DNA of 64,000 bases, taken from positions 1 through 64,000 of the forward strand of contig QFOX01000004.1 of NCBI GenBank assembly GCA_003241645.1, read 5' to 3'. Origin of the DNA: Azospirillum brasilense. GTDB taxonomy: Bacteria; Pseudomonadota; Alphaproteobacteria; Rickettsiales; UBA3002. Below, one piece after another: positions 24,228 to 33,634 of this stretch. Made by a program: the position numbers and the translations under genes. The notes below the pieces were generated by a model. It worked only from the letters and a program-made list of their open reading frames with translations. It was not told the origin of the DNA and ran no database searches. Positions within the stretch are counted from its first letter, which is position 1, and every line of letters begins with the position of its first letter.

Positions 24228-24719
24228 ATGGCAATCTTCCCCAAAGCCGCTGCCCAATTCGGCAAAGTCGCTGGCGACTTTAAAGGCCTTGGCAGCAATA
24301 TCGGCAACGCCTTCGGCGCGCTGAAGAACAGCCTCACCAACGGCACCGGCTTCATTGGCCGCGCGGCCGACACCGCCACCAGCACCACCGTGTGGGCGGC
24401 GCGTGCGCCCGTGCGCATGGTCAAAGGTGCTTACGGTGCCTTCCCGAAACTTTCTGCTCTTGCCACTGTGGCTGGCGGTGCTGTGGTCGTGAATAACGTG
24501 GTGCGTGGCGCTGCCGAAAAACGCACGCAGGGCGAGCTGGAAGCGCAATACAACCAGCCCACCGGCCCGGTCAGCGCGAATGCCTATCAGGTATCACCGG
24601 AAGAATACGCCGCCATGCAGGCACGCATGCGCCAGGGCGGGCAGGGCCAGGGCTTTGCCGCCGCTGAAGAAGCACGCCGCGCCGCCGCGGCGCAGCAGCA
24701 AACGACCCCGGCCGTGTAG
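24228..24719 (+). CDS. Gly/Ala-rich protein, cluster gene 4
   Basis: A 163-residue protein with an amphipathic glycine-rich N-terminal half, one hydrophobic segment at about 74-92 (LATVAGGAVVVNNVV) and an Ala/Gln-rich tail with QGGQGQGFAAAEEARRAAAA. AAGGAGTCAGG precedes the start. It closes the cluster before a strong terminator. Function unknown. Confidence 0.66.
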   Translation: MAIFPKAAAQFGKVAGDFKGLGSNIGNAFGALKNSLTNGTGFIGRAADTATSTTVWAARAPVRMVKGAYGAFPKLSALATVAGGAVVVNNVVRGAAEKRTQGELEAQYNQPTGPVSANAYQVSPEEYAAMQARMRQGGQGQGFAAAEEARRAAAAQQQTTPAV

Positions 24720-24740
24720 GCAAACCACGTCGGGAATCGG

Positions 24741-24771
24741 AAAAGCGGGCCCCCTCCGGCCCGCTTTTTTT
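24741..24771 (+). terminator. Rho-independent terminator after the Gly/Ala-rich cluster
   Basis: A 7-bp perfect GC stem, GCGGGCC/GGCCCGC, with a 6-base loop, followed by seven T residues. Confidence 0.9.
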
Positions 24772-24803
24772 ATGGCTGGGCGCGATCTTCTGCGCATCCA
24801 TGC

Positions 24804-24831
24804 TTGACAGTCTGTGGAAAACCGTTAAAAG
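24804..24831 (+). promoter_or_regulatory. rpsD: Candidate rpsD promoter
   Basis: TTGACA at 24804-24809 and TAAAAG at 24826-24831 with a 16-base spacer. This would give a leader of about 225 nt that includes a family C repeat. Confidence 0.5.
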
Positions 24832-24889
24832 ACCTGCTCCTTGGGCACCGGAGCGCATATTCCCCTCCGCCCTTGAGAGGTGAGATTTA

Positions 24890-24978
24890 GGGCGAGGCCA
24901 GTAGGCCGAGCGAGCCATCAGCCCGCGAAGCGGCGCACCATTGGGAGCGCAGGAGCGCGAGCAGGGTGCAGCTAAAAC
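24890..24978 (+). repeat. Family C repeat in the rpsD leader
   Basis: The 31 bases at 24906-24936 are identical to 42966-42996 inside the RNase P RNA gene. Around it lie small inverted repeats. The limits are approximate. Confidence 0.7.
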
Positions 24979-25063
24979 TCGTTTGGGAATAGTAATCATT
25001 GGTGTCGCACCGCAGCGAAGGCTGCCAAGCGGCGCTGATAACGTTGAACTGAAGGAGACTCGC

Positions 25064-25684
25064 ATGAGCAAACGTCATGCCGTGAAGTACAAAATTTCCC
25101 GCCGTATCGGTGAGAACCTCTGGGGCCGCGCCAAGGACCCCGTGAACCGTCGCAGCTACGGCCCCGGCCAGCATGGTGCTGCCGCAGCCCGCAAAAAACT
25201 GTCCGACTACGGCCAGCAGCTGCGCGCCAAGCAAAAACTGAAAGCCTACTACGGCAACCTGACCGAGAAGCAGTTCAGCAAGCTCTACAAAGAAGCGATC
25301 CGCGTGAAAGGCGATACCAGCGAGAACCTGATCGGCCTGCTGGAGCGCCGCCTCGATGCAGTGATCTACCGCATGTGCGTGGTGCCCACCGTGTTCGCGG
25401 CACGCCAGTTCGTGAACCACGGCCACATCAAAGTGAACGGCCGTCGCGTGAACATCCCGAGCTACACCGTGAAAGAAGGTGATGTGATCGAGGTGAAGGA
25501 CAAGTCGAAAGAACTCGCCATCGTGATCGAGTCGATGCAGTCGCCCGAGCGCGAAGTGCCCGAATACATCGAAATGGATGAGAAGGCCGTAAAAGCGACC
25601 TTCAAGCGCATTCCGAAACTGTCGGATGTGCCCTATCCGGTGAAGATGGAACCGAATCTGGTGGTGGAATTCTACAGCCGCTAA
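25064..25684 (+). CDS. rpsD: 30S ribosomal protein S4
   Basis: S4 is a primary 16S rRNA binding protein in small-subunit assembly. It begins [20 protein letters not shown] and has the S4 RNA-binding domain [40 protein letters not shown]. 206 aa is normal. GAAGGAG is eight bases before the start. It is monocistronic here with its own promoter and terminator, rather than in a ribosomal operon, which is common in alphaproteobacteria. Confidence 0.98.
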   Translation: MSKRHAVKYKISRRIGENLWGRAKDPVNRRSYGPGQHGAAAARKKLSDYGQQLRAKQKLKAYYGNLTEKQFSKLYKEAIRVKGDTSENLIGLLERRLDAVIYRMCVVPTVFAARQFVNHGHIKVNGRRVNIPSYTVKEGDVIEVKDKSKELAIVIESMQSPEREVPEYIEMDEKAVKATFKRIPKLSDVPYPVKMEPNLVVEFYSR

Positions 25685-25729
25685 AACGCCTTCTGGCGGG
25701 CATTGGCGGTGTCATGTCCGTGCGCGGTC

Positions 25730-25756
25730 GGTCATGTACTTATGGTACACTCCCTC
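25730..25756 (+). repeat. Family D repeat, copy 1
   Basis: A 27-bp unit of the form GGTCATGTACT...GTACACTCCCTC with GTAC in both half-sites. A related unit of equal length is at 38983-39009. Confidence 0.5.
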
Positions 25757-25818
25757 CCTGTGCGCGGGCATTCCTAGCCACTGCCACCCCATAAGACGTT
25801 TCTTGACCAATACGAGAA

Positions 25819-25845
25819 GGGCGGCCCGAACAGGCCGCCCTTTTT
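25819..25845 (+). terminator. Rho-independent terminator after rpsD
   Basis: An 8-bp perfect stem GGGCGGCC/GGCCGCCC with a 6-base loop, followed by five T residues. Confidence 0.88.
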
Positions 25846-25889
25846 GCTTGCCCCTCGCAATTGCCTGCAAACCGCGCTACATAGCTTCT

Positions 25890-26420
25890 ATGCACGACCA
25901 ACATGACGATGAACGCCTGGATGCCGACGCCGTAGCGCGCCGCCTTGAAGAGCATATGGACAGCATCATGCAACTGCTTGAGGCGATCGCCGCCGAGCAG
26001 CCGGATGCCGACATGAAGCTGGCCGCGCTGCTGGAGGGCGAAGCATCCACGCAGGTGCGCGTCGCCATCATCGAGAAGCTGCAGGCGCTGCTGCGCTCCA
26101 TGGCTGCGGAGAAGGAAAAAGAGCTGGATAAATTCATCGAGGCCGAAAAACGCATCGAGGTAGAACGCCAGCGCAACGTGTTCCTGCAATGGCTGCAATG
26201 GATCATGAGCGAAGAAACGCTGCGCAAGATCCGCGAGGCGTTCCTTGCCTCGCCCGCCATGCAGCAGCGGGTGCTGGACATTGGCCACGAGCTGGCCGCC
26301 CGCGGCGTGCTGAACCAGCTCACCCCCAGCGATGGGAAAAAGGCGCTGGGCGAGCTTTCGGTGAATCTGCCGCAGGTGGGGCAGGGGCAGGGCAAGGATC
26401 AGGGCAAAGGGCGGCTCTAG
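25890..26420 (+). CDS. Hypothetical coiled-coil protein
   Basis: A 176-residue soluble protein starting MHDQHDDERLDADAVARRLE. Long charged helices (about 20-110) are likely coiled coil, followed by a Gly/Gln/Lys-rich tail. No signal peptide and no family. The frame is open upstream through the terminator, so the start is set at the first ATG after it. Convergent with the next gene, six bases between stops. Confidence 0.6.
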   Translation: MHDQHDDERLDADAVARRLEEHMDSIMQLLEAIAAEQPDADMKLAALLEGEASTQVRVAIIEKLQALLRSMAAEKEKELDKFIEAEKRIEVERQRNVFLQWLQWIMSEETLRKIREAFLASPAMQQRVLDIGHELAARGVLNQLTPSDGKKALGELSVNLPQVGQGQGKDQGKGRL

Positions 26421-26426
26421 GCCGCG

Positions 26427-26852
26427 TTAGTCGCGGCCACGCCCACGCGCTTCGGTGCGCACGGCGCAGCGGCCATTCGCCGCACGGTAGCCGACATAGC
26501 GGTTCGGCTCATCCTGCGCGTCGTCAAAATCACGCACCTGACACAGCCGCGCCCCGGCTTCGGCGCGCGTACGGGCAAGTTCCATGATGGCGCGGTATTC
26601 GCGCGAGCCGGGCTGTGGGGCGGGCGTGTCGTAAAGCTCGGCCTTGCCGGCGATCTGGCGGCGGGCGCAGCTTTGCGTCGATGCATCGTTGATGGAGCCA
26701 AGGCCCACCCACCCAGCCAGCGTATTGCCGATGGAGGCGAGCACGCCGTCATTGCGCGGATCGGGCAGCAGGCAACGCGTGGCCACCGCCTGCGCGGCCT
26801 CGGCCTGCTGGCGGTCGTTGAAATGGCGTTGCGATGGAGGCGTATCACCCAT
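26427..26852 (-). CDS. Hypothetical protein
   Basis: A 141-residue soluble protein with five cysteines, among them CLLPDPRND, QSCARRQIAG and RLCQVRDFDD. No motif known to me and no signal peptide. Binding site before the ATG is weak. A longer overlapping minus-strand frame here is a shadow. Support is moderate: open frame of good composition in an otherwise empty gap between two genes. Confidence 0.52.
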   Translation of the reverse strand: MGDTPPSQRHFNDRQQAEAAQAVATRCLLPDPRNDGVLASIGNTLAGWVGLGSINDASTQSCARRQIAGKAELYDTPAPQPGSREYRAIMELARTRAEAGARLCQVRDFDDAQDEPNRYVGYRAANGRCAVRTEARGRGRD

Positions 26853-26913
26853 AGCCTAGATTCTAGCGCAAATGGGCCCGGAAAGTATGACGATTCGGTG
26901 AAATATCCAGCGT

Positions 26914-27264
26914 TTAGGCCGCGTTCTCTTCGCGGAAGGCGATGCCTTTTTCTTTCAGCAGCGCCTGCAGCTCGCCGGACTGGTACATGTCGCGCACGAT
27001 GTCGCAGCCGCCGATGAATTCGCCCTTCACATAGAGCTGCGGAATGGTCGGCCAGTCGGAAAAGGCCTTGATGCCCTCGCGGATCTCCATATCGGCCAGC
27101 ACGTTCACGTCGTGATACTCGCTGATGCCGAGGCGCTCCATGACCGCGGCGACGGTGGCGGAGAACCCACATTGCGGCAGCTTCTTGCTGCCCTTCATGT
27201 AGAGCACGATGTCGTGGCTTTTAATGTCGGCCTCGATGCGGGCGAAGGCGGGGTTCTCGGTCAT
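26914..27264 (-). CDS. grxD: Monothiol glutaredoxin, Grx4 type
   Basis: A CGFS glutaredoxin that carries or delivers [2Fe-2S] clusters, often with a BolA partner. The active site Cys32 is in [31 protein letters not shown] completes the fold and GSH site. 116 aa. The start at 27264 matches the family. bolA lies at 31903 on the other strand; in many alphaproteobacteria purL, bolA and grxD are neighbours, so this region looks like a rearranged version of that cluster. Confidence 0.95.
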   Translation of the reverse strand: MTENPAFARIEADIKSHDIVLYMKGSKKLPQCGFSATVAAVMERLGISEYHDVNVLADMEIREGIKAFSDWPTIPQLYVKGEFIGGCDIVRDMYQSGELQALLKEKGIAFREENAA

Positions 27265-27272
27265 GGCGGTTC

Positions 27273-27665
27273 CTATAAATAAATATCGACCGTGCCGTCT
27301 TCTCTCTGCACGGGCGCCGTATCCCGCGATGCTGGCTTGCCGGTCATGACCGGCTGGCAACGGCTGACCTGCAATTCCAGGTCGCGTTTCAGGTGCACAG
27401 GCAACGCGCGGGTGCGCGCCATCTCAAATAGATCAGCCTCCACCAAATGCAATCCCTCATTGATGCAGCGGCAATAATTCGCGGCGTTGCCTTCGCTGAC
27501 CTGCCGCGGCACCAGCCCGCGGGCCACCATTTCGGTGGTGCATTGGTTAAGATTGTTGCTGCGCAACTTGGCGGTGGCGTAGGCCGTGAATTGCGGCAGG
27601 CCCCAGAAATACATCACCGGAAGCATGAGGAGCCAGAAAATGAACAGGCGAAGCAAAAACCGCAT
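27273..27665 (-). CDS. Membrane-anchored hypothetical protein
   Basis: A 130-residue protein with an N-terminal hydrophobic segment ([20 protein letters not shown]), then a soluble domain with Cys pairs in [15 protein letters not shown] and SRCQPVMTG. It probably faces the periplasm, where these Cys could form disulfides. GTG and TTG codons lie just upstream of the chosen ATG. It ends eight bases before grxD, so the two are likely co-transcribed. Confidence 0.6.
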   Translation of the reverse strand: MRFLLRLFIFWLLMLPVMYFWGLPQFTAYATAKLRSNNLNQCTTEMVARGLVPRQVSEGNAANYCRCINEGLHLVEADLFEMARTRALPVHLKRDLELQVSRCQPVMTGKPASRDTAPVQREDGTVDIYL

Positions 27666-27782
27666 GCCCACCAACGTAAGCGTTTTTGCATGCCGCGTCC
27701 AGTGCCTTGCAGAATTTGCACTGGCACGGGGCAGGGTTTGTCGCTAAGCACGAACCAGCCACCCTTGCACCGATGGACCCCC

Positions 27783-30005
27783 ATGACTGCGATCGCCGAA
27801 AAAGCTGCTGAAACCACCCCGCACATCACCAAAGAGATCATCGAGGCGCACGGCCTGACGCATGACGAATACGAGCGCGTGGTGCATATTCTGGGCCGCA
27901 CGCCGAACCTTGTCGAGCTGGGCATTTTCAGCGTGATGTGGAGCGAGCATTGCAGCTACAAGACCACCCGCAAATGGCTGCGCAGTTTCCCCACCACCGG
28001 CCCGCAGGTGATCTGTGGCCCGGGCGAGAATGCCGGCGTCATCGACATTCAGGACGGGCAGGCGATCATCTTCAAAATGGAATCGCACAACCACCCCAGC
28101 TTCATCGAGCCGTTCCAAGGGGCGGCCACCGGCGTGGGCGGCATTTTGCGTGACGTATTCACCATGGGCGCGCGCCCCATCGCGCTGCTGAACGCGCTGC
28201 GCTTCGGCGAACCGGCGAACCCGAAAACGCGCCACATCGTTAACGGCGTGGTCGCGGGCATCGCGCATTACGGCAACTGCGTGGGCGTGCCCACCGTGGG
28301 CGGCGAGGCCATTTTCCACGCCAGCTACAATGGCAACCCGCTGGTGAACGCCATGGCGGTGGGCCTGGCCGATATGGACAAGATCTTCTATTCCAAAGCT
28401 TCGGGCGTGGGCAACGACGTGATCTATTTCGGTGCCAAGACCGGGCGCGACGGCATTCATGGCGCCACCATGGCCAGCGCCGAGTTCGACGAGAATTCCG
28501 AAGAAAAACGCCCCACCGTGCAGGTGGGTGACCCGTTCACCGAAAAGCTGCTCATCGAGGCCTGCCTTGAGCTGATGGCGACCGACGCGATCATCTCCAT
28601 TCAGGATATGGGCGCGGCCGGCCTGACCTGCAGCTCGCTGGAGATGGCGAGCAAAGGCGAGCTCGGCATCGAGATGCAGCTGGAGAACGTGCCCGTGCGC
28701 GAAGAGCGCATGACGCCCTACGAGATCATGCTTTCCGAATCGCAGGAGCGCATGCTGATGGTGGTCAAGCCCGGCCATGAGGACGAGGTCTACGCCATTA
28801 TGAAGAAATGGAACCTTGCCTGCGCCACCATCGGTAAACTCACCGACACGGGCCGCATGGTGCTGAAAATGCAGGGCGAGGTGGTGTGCGATATTCCCGT
28901 CGCCCCGCTTTCCGACGAAGCGCCGGTGTATGACCGGCCCTACACGCTCACCCCGCCGCGCCCCGTGCTTGCCGCGGCCGATGTGCCGCCCCCGCGCGAC
29001 CTTGGGCAGGCGCTGGCGCAGCTCATGGCGTGCCCCGACCTTGCCAGCAAGCGCTGGATCTGGACGCAGTACGACCACATGGTGATGAACGACACCGTAG
29101 CCCGCCCGGGTGGTGACGCCGCCGTGGTGCGCGTGCATGGCACGCAAAAAGCCGTGGCGCTGACCAGCGACTGCACCCCGCGCTACGTGGAAGCCGACCC
29201 GGTGGATGGCGGCAAACAGGCCGTGGCCGAAAGCTGGCGTAACCTCATTGCCACCGGCGCGGAGCCGCTCGCCATTACCGATTGCCTGAATTTCGGCAAC
29301 CCGCAGAAGCCCGAAGTGATGGGCCAGATCGTGGGCGCCATTCAGGGCATGGCGGAAGCCTGCCGCGTGCTTGGCTACCCGGTCGTGTCGGGCAACGTGT
29401 CGCTGTACAATGACACGCACGGCAAATCGGTGCAGCCCACCCCCACCGTGGGTGGCGTTGGCCTGCTGAGCGACTACAGCAAGCGCGTGGGCAATGCCTT
29501 CACCGAGGTGGGGCAGGCCATTCTGGTGCTGGGCGAAACGCATGGCCACCTTGGCAGTTCGCTGTACCTGCGCGAGCAATGCGCCCGCGAAGACGGCGCG
29601 CCGCCGCCGGTCGATCTGGCGAAGGAAAAAGCCCATGGCCGCATGGTGCAATTGTTGATCCAGAAAGGCCTGCTTGCCGCCTGCCACGACGTGAGCGATG
29701 GCGGGCTGCTGGTGGCCGTGGCGGAGATGTGCCTGCCCAAACGCATTGGTGCACAATTGCGCTTCCCGGCGCATATCCTGCCGCACGCCTATGCGTTCGG
29801 TGAGGATCAGGCGCGCTACGTGCTGGCGGTGGATGCACAGCACAAAGACGAGGTGCTGGTGATGCTGAATCAGGCAGGCCTGCCGTTCGATGATCTGGGC
29901 CACACCATTGCCGACCTGCTCATCGTGGAAGACAAAGCGCGCATGCCGGTGGAACACCTGCACGACGTGAACGAAACCTGGCTGCCCGGCTACATGGCCG
30001 CATAG
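27783..30005 (+). CDS. purL: Phosphoribosylformylglycinamidine synthase, small-type PurL
   Basis: PurL catalyses the fourth step of purine synthesis with PurS and PurQ, both encoded at 33.6-34.7 kb. Landmarks: [80 protein letters not shown] and [16 protein letters not shown]. 740 aa fits the small type that needs separate PurS and PurQ. The start is the ATG at 27783; the open frame upstream overlaps another gene. Confidence 0.97.
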   Translation: MTAIAEKAAETTPHITKEIIEAHGLTHDEYERVVHILGRTPNLVELGIFSVMWSEHCSYKTTRKWLRSFPTTGPQVICGPGENAGVIDIQDGQAIIFKMESHNHPSFIEPFQGAATGVGGILRDVFTMGARPIALLNALRFGEPANPKTRHIVNGVVAGIAHYGNCVGVPTVGGEAIFHASYNGNPLVNAMAVGLADMDKIFYSKASGVGNDVIYFGAKTGRDGIHGATMASAEFDENSEEKRPTVQVGDPFTEKLLIEACLELMATDAIISIQDMGAAGLTCSSLEMASKGELGIEMQLENVPVREERMTPYEIMLSESQERMLMVVKPGHEDEVYAIMKKWNLACATIGKLTDTGRMVLKMQGEVVCDIPVAPLSDEAPVYDRPYTLTPPRPVLAAADVPPPRDLGQALAQLMACPDLASKRWIWTQYDHMVMNDTVARPGGDAAVVRVHGTQKAVALTSDCTPRYVEADPVDGGKQAVAESWRNLIATGAEPLAITDCLNFGNPQKPEVMGQIVGAIQGMAEACRVLGYPVVSGNVSLYNDTHGKSVQPTPTVGGVGLLSDYSKRVGNAFTEVGQAILVLGETHGHLGSSLYLREQCAREDGAPPPVDLAKEKAHGRMVQLLIQKGLLAACHDVSDGGLLVAVAEMCLPKRIGAQLRFPAHILPHAYAFGEDQARYVLAVDAQHKDEVLVMLNQAGLPFDDLGHTIADLLIVEDKARMPVEHLHDVNETWLPGYMAA

Positions 30006-30015
30006 GAGGGTGGGT

Positions 30016-31380
30016 ATGGACGCGAATGCTCCGCAGGAATTCTCCACCGAGGTGCGCGGCCATTACGAAGAGCTGCCCTACCCGTACCGCGACGTCGCGC
30101 AGGAGGGGAAGCAATTTAATGGCTCCGATGGTTTCAACCCCACCGCGTTCACGCATCATGGCTGGCAGGGCAAGCGCGACCTGCGCGACGGCGCACGCAT
30201 TCTGATCGCGGGCGATGGCACGGGCGATGCCTCGATCAACTGGGCGGAAAGCATGCTCGGCAGCCGTGCCGAGATCGTGGCGATCGATCTGTCTTCGCAA
30301 TCCATTGCGCTGGCCAAAGCGCGCCTTGCCAAGCGCCAGCTCACAAACGTGACGCACCACCACATGTCCATTCTGGACCTGCCAACGGCCGGGCTTGGCA
30401 GCTTCGACGTGATCGAATGCACCGGCGTGCTGCACCATTTGCCCGACCCGGCGGCCGGCCTTGCGGCACTGGGTTCCGTGCTGAAGGATGATGGCATCAT
30501 GGGGCTGATGGTCTATGCCGAATATGGCCGCGTGGCGGTCTATATGCTGCAGGACCTGTTCCGCCGCCTGAGCACCCCCGACATGACGCGCGCCGAGAAA
30601 CTTGCGCTGGCGCGCGCGTTTCTCGATAACGTGCCCACCACGCACTGGATCACCGTGAAGAATGAGCTTTTCCTTGGCGACATCCAGTGGCCGGATGGCA
30701 GCGGCATCTACGACCTGCTGTTGCACAGCACCGATCGCGCCTACACCGTGCCGCAGCTTTATGAATGGGTGCAGGGTGCCGGGTTGAACCTGCATGGCCT
30801 GTTCGGCGATTTCATCAGTGAGTCGCTGTATGAGCCCGGCAATTACAATCGCGATCCGCGTATCCTCGCTTCGCTGGAAGGGAAGGATAAGCCCGAGCGG
30901 CAAGCCATCGCCGAGCTGATGCATGGCAGCATGTGCAAGCACAACCTGTACGTGACCAAGCAGCCCAAAGAGCCGGCCTCTTTCGCCGATGATATGGTCA
31001 TCACTTATGGGCTGATGCACACGCTGTTCGTATCGTTCGTGGCGGAGCTTTCGGCCCTGCTGGCGCAGGTGAATATCGGGGAACGGGTGCTGTTCCGCCC
31101 ACGCCCGATGGCGACGGCCGAGATGATGTACCTCACCCGCCGCCCGGCAACGATCATGCTGCTACAAGCCATCGATGGGAAGCGCAGCATCGGCGAGATC
31201 GTGGGCCTTGTCAGCAGGGAAGCCAAGCTGTCGCGCAACGATGTGCGCAAGGACCTGCACCTGCTCTACACCGAGATGTATGATCGGTTGCTGGTGTTCC
31301 TGCGGCATGAATCGGTGCCACCCTACTTCACGGCCGTTGAAATGCTGGCGCGGTTGCGCGCGATTGGGCTGATTGCTTAG
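30016..31380 (+). CDS. SAM-dependent methyltransferase
   Basis: A 454-residue class I methyltransferase. Motif I is ILIAGDGTGDASINWAESML at about 63, the acidic residue of motif II is in EIVAIDLSSQSIALAKARLA, and FDVIECTGVLHHLPDPAAGL holds motif IV. The last 200 residues are of a different kind and contain IDGKRSIGEIVGL and a winged-helix-like end. AGGAGG lies six bases before the ATG. It follows purL by ten bases. The substrate is unknown. Confidence 0.82.
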   Translation: MDANAPQEFSTEVRGHYEELPYPYRDVAQEGKQFNGSDGFNPTAFTHHGWQGKRDLRDGARILIAGDGTGDASINWAESMLGSRAEIVAIDLSSQSIALAKARLAKRQLTNVTHHHMSILDLPTAGLGSFDVIECTGVLHHLPDPAAGLAALGSVLKDDGIMGLMVYAEYGRVAVYMLQDLFRRLSTPDMTRAEKLALARAFLDNVPTTHWITVKNELFLGDIQWPDGSGIYDLLLHSTDRAYTVPQLYEWVQGAGLNLHGLFGDFISESLYEPGNYNRDPRILASLEGKDKPERQAIAELMHGSMCKHNLYVTKQPKEPASFADDMVITYGLMHTLFVSFVAELSALLAQVNIGERVLFRPRPMATAEMMYLTRRPATIMLLQAIDGKRSIGEIVGLVSREAKLSRNDVRKDLHLLYTEMYDRLLVFLRHESVPPYFTAVEMLARLRAIGLIA

Positions 31381-31811
31381 TGAAGGGTGCGGGTGGCCGG
31401 CGCGTTGATGCGGGCTTCTTCCGCGGCGGCAAAGCTGCGGTCGGCCTGCTTGGCGCCTTCTTCCAGAATGGTGGACAGGCGGGGCGAATGCACCGGGCCT
31501 TCCAGCATTTCTTCCTGCTCCAGCGCGGTGGCGCGGCCTTCCAGCCGGGCCAGCTTGGCATCGTAGATCGTGTTGTGTTTCTGCTGGTGGTAATTGCTGA
31601 GCGCCTGATGGCCGCTGAACATGCCCACGGTGAGCGCGGTGGAAAGCACGCTGATGACCGCCACGGTCACCGACACGCCGGGCAGCACGCCCGCCAGCAT
31701 CAGCCCGCCCACGGGCACGGCCAGCGCGGCGATGTAGCCAAAGCTGCGCACGAGACCCTTTTTGGCGCCATCCCAGAAGGCGGAAGCGGTTTCCTGTGTT
31801 GAGAGCTGCAT
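31377..31811 (-). CDS. Small membrane protein with coiled-coil tail
   Basis: A 144-residue protein with two adjacent hydrophobic segments (about 24-44 and 46-67), then a helical charged domain with RLEGRATALEQEEMLEG. Its composition is like that of the 22-24 kb cluster. It is convergent with the methyltransferase gene, with a four-base overlap at the stops. No family recognised. Confidence 0.6.
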   Translation of the reverse strand: MQLSTQETASAFWDGAKKGLVRSFGYIAALAVPVGGLMLAGVLPGVSVTVAVISVLSTALTVGMFSGHQALSNYHQQKHNTIYDAKLARLEGRATALEQEEMLEGPVHSPRLSTILEEGAKQADRSFAAAEEARINAPATRTLH

Positions 31812-31902
31812 TCCTTAGATGTAGCAAAAATCACCGGCGGCCGGTGTGAAGATTGTGTGACGGCAACGGATGCGCTATAGAGCCCCGCAGGAGAACCGCA
31901 CC

Positions 31903-32133
31903 ATGCCCATGACCGCCGACGAGATCACCCGCCGCATTACTGCTGCCATTCCCGATGCGCAGGTGGAACTGACCGACCTTGCCGGTGATAACGACCATTG
32001 GCAGGCCACGGTGAAAAGTGCGCAATTTAAAGGGCTGAATCGTGTGGCGCAGCACCGCATGGTGAACGCGGCATTCGGTGCCGATTTGGGCACCACGCTG
32101 CATGCGCTGGCGGTCACGACCGTGGCGATCTAG
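31903..32133 (+). CDS. bolA: BolA family protein
   Basis: A 76-residue BolA-like protein, partner of CGFS glutaredoxins in Fe-S cluster handling. The fold signature FKGLNRVAQHRMVNAAFG holds the usual pattern of Gly, Arg and His before the last helix. It ends in GTTLHALAVTTVAI. AGGAG is nine bases before the ATG. The short form is typical of the alphaproteobacterial BolA encoded beside purL and grxD. Confidence 0.88.
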   Translation: MPMTADEITRRITAAIPDAQVELTDLAGDNDHWQATVKSAQFKGLNRVAQHRMVNAAFGADLGTTLHALAVTTVAI

Positions 32134-32147
32134 CGCGACGGCTCCGG

Positions 32148-32429
32148 CTATTGCGCCGGGCCAGCCTTATTCAATAGCTCGTATTGTTGCTTCACGATCT
32201 GTAGCTGCGCCGCCTGGTATTGCAGGATCTTCTCGAGCGTTTCGATTTGCTTCTGCTGCTGTTCCTGAATGGCTTTCAGGGTTTCGTTCTGCTGCTGCAA
32301 GGCCGCAAGGCTTTCCTTCTGGAAGCCAAGCTGCTGCTGCTGGAACGGCGAATTCACATAGACCGGGTTCGACGCCGCATGGGCGCTTGCCGCGCTCAGC
32401 GTGATGAGAAGGAAAGCGAAGCGTTTCAT
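32148..32429 (-). CDS. Secreted glutamine-rich coiled-coil protein
   Basis: A 93-residue protein with signal peptide MKRFAFLLITLSAASAHA and a mature part of about 75 residues that is almost wholly Gln/Leu/Glu heptads (QQQNETLKAIQEQQQKQIET), a likely periplasmic coiled coil. No family is named. It lies next to a small lipoprotein on the same strand. Confidence 0.65.
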   Translation of the reverse strand: MKRFAFLLITLSAASAHAASNPVYVNSPFQQQQLGFQKESLAALQQQNETLKAIQEQQQKQIETLEKILQYQAAQLQIVKQQYELLNKAGPAQ

Positions 32430-32537
32430 AAGGCATCATCCATGGTGCGGTGGGGAAGGCGTTCTGCCTTCATGCCACCGACCATAGCGATGCTGCGTGG
32501 AAAAATCCACGCCAGAAGCACGGGGTGCTGCGCGGGA

Positions 32538-32687
32538 TTAATCCGCGTCGTGCACGACCACGGGTTGGGCCGCAGGCTGCTGCACGATGATGGGTTGACG
32601 CTCGATGACGGTGGTCTTCTCGTCGTCCCCGCAGGCGGTGAGGGTGAACGCGAGCGGGGCAAGGGCAAACAGATGGATAAGGCGCAT
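32538..32687 (-). CDS. Very small putative lipoprotein
   Basis: 49 residues: MRLIHLFALAPLAFTLTACG is a lipoprotein signal with lipobox LTAC, followed by only 30 residues (DDEKTTVIERQPIIVQQPAA and then a short acidic end). CAGGAG lies seven bases before the ATG. Short lipoproteins of this type may tether other envelope parts, but no function can be assigned. Confidence 0.6.
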   Translation of the reverse strand: MRLIHLFALAPLAFTLTACGDDEKTTVIERQPIIVQQPAAQPVVVHDAD

Positions 32688-32766
32688 AACAACTCCTGAT
32701 GAATGGGTGTTGTCTACGATGCCTGCATTGCCATCAGCGTGCGATGTGCCGCGCCCACGCAAAGAA

Positions 32767-32796
32767 TAAAAAAAGGGCCGGGGAAAACCCCGACCC
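32767..32796 (-). terminator. Rho-independent terminator (minus strand)
   Basis: A hairpin with stem GGGCCGGGG against CCCCGACCC (one mismatch), 4-base loop, and a run of seven to eight T on the minus strand. It lies downstream of the gene at 32838-33104. Confidence 0.85.
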
Positions 32797-32837
32797 TGCA
32801 GTTGGCAAACCACGTTAAACTCGTTCTTCCGCGCTAC

Positions 32838-33104
32838 CTAGCCGCGGGCATTCCCTGCGTCGTGTGCCGAATACGCTACGGGGGCGGGCGGGGGTACGAA
32901 GGCCGAAGCCCCGTCCACTCGTCCGTCGCCGCGCTGTGTATCAAGGGCTTTCACCCCCTTGATCCCCAACCCTTCACCTTGCATGTCGTAAAGACTTGCC
33001 GTGACCATGCTGAGGAAGGCTTCCCCGTCAAACCCCCGGGCACTCAGATGTGCGGCGGCAGAGCGCGCCGAATCCATCGAGACCGTCAGGTAAGCCAGGT
33101 TCAT
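32838..33104 (-). CDS. Hypothetical protein
   Basis: An 88-residue protein, MNLAYLTVSMDSARSAAAHL at the start, then helical and ending in a Pro/Ala-rich part. No signal peptide or domain. The intrinsic terminator 42 bases after its stop supports a transcribed gene. The 175 bases upstream (33105-33279) hold AT-rich DNA that could be its promoter, and nothing else was seen there. Confidence 0.55.
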   Translation of the reverse strand: MNLAYLTVSMDSARSAAAHLSARGFDGEAFLSMVTASLYDMQGEGLGIKGVKALDTQRGDGRVDGASAFVPPPAPVAYSAHDAGNARG

Positions 33105-33279
33105 ATCACCACCATCGTTTTTTAATCGTCAGCGGTGATCCCGCCCTACAACTTGAAGGTAGCAAATAAGTGTTAATGGGGAGTTAACTTGCCCTAAACT
33201 TATCGGCAAATACGCGCATTTATCTATTGATGAAAATCAATGGCTTGATTGGTTTTGGCGCGATGGCTGTCGAAAAAAA

Positions 33280-33567
33280 TCAACGCGCGGGCGAATTTTT
33301 TTGCTGCGATTGGAGGAACTTCAGCGTGTCGGCGCAGAGTTTCTCGGCCGGATTGGCCTCGCGCGGGTCGCTCAGGCGGGTGCGCATGGCGCTGGCCACC
33401 TGTTCGGCTTCCACCACGGCGATGTTCACGCCATTGCGGCAGAGCAGCTGGAAATCCGCCGGGGAATCGGGGTTGGGCAGCTGGTTCTCGCGCGCATCCG
33501 GCCCAAGCACGACCAGCTGGGGGCCCGTGCCGAAGGCAATCGTGGTGGGGGTGTTTTGCTTAGGCAT
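33280..33567 (-). CDS. Hypothetical protein
   Basis: A 95-residue soluble protein, MPKQNTPTTIAFGTGPQLVV at the start, with VNIAVVEAEQVASAMRTRLS in the middle and a helical end. GGAG lies about nine bases before the ATG. Located 67 bases before purQ on the same strand but downstream of it, so it may be at the end of the pur operon. No family recognised. Confidence 0.6.
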   Translation of the reverse strand: MPKQNTPTTIAFGTGPQLVVLGPDARENQLPNPDSPADFQLLCRNGVNIAVVEAEQVASAMRTRLSDPREANPAEKLCADTLKFLQSQQKNSPAR

Positions 33568-33634
33568 GGCGCATTCTCCGTTTGCGCCAGCCTAGCAAGC
33601 CTGCATGACAGGTTGATGACAGCGGCCGGATTTT

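Noticed and set aside
26417..27172. 251-codon minus-strand frame across grxD
   Set aside because: Wrong frame of grxD; the CGFS protein is the true product there.
27744..30047. 767-codon minus-strand open frame
   Set aside because: Antisense shadow of purL with the same biased composition.
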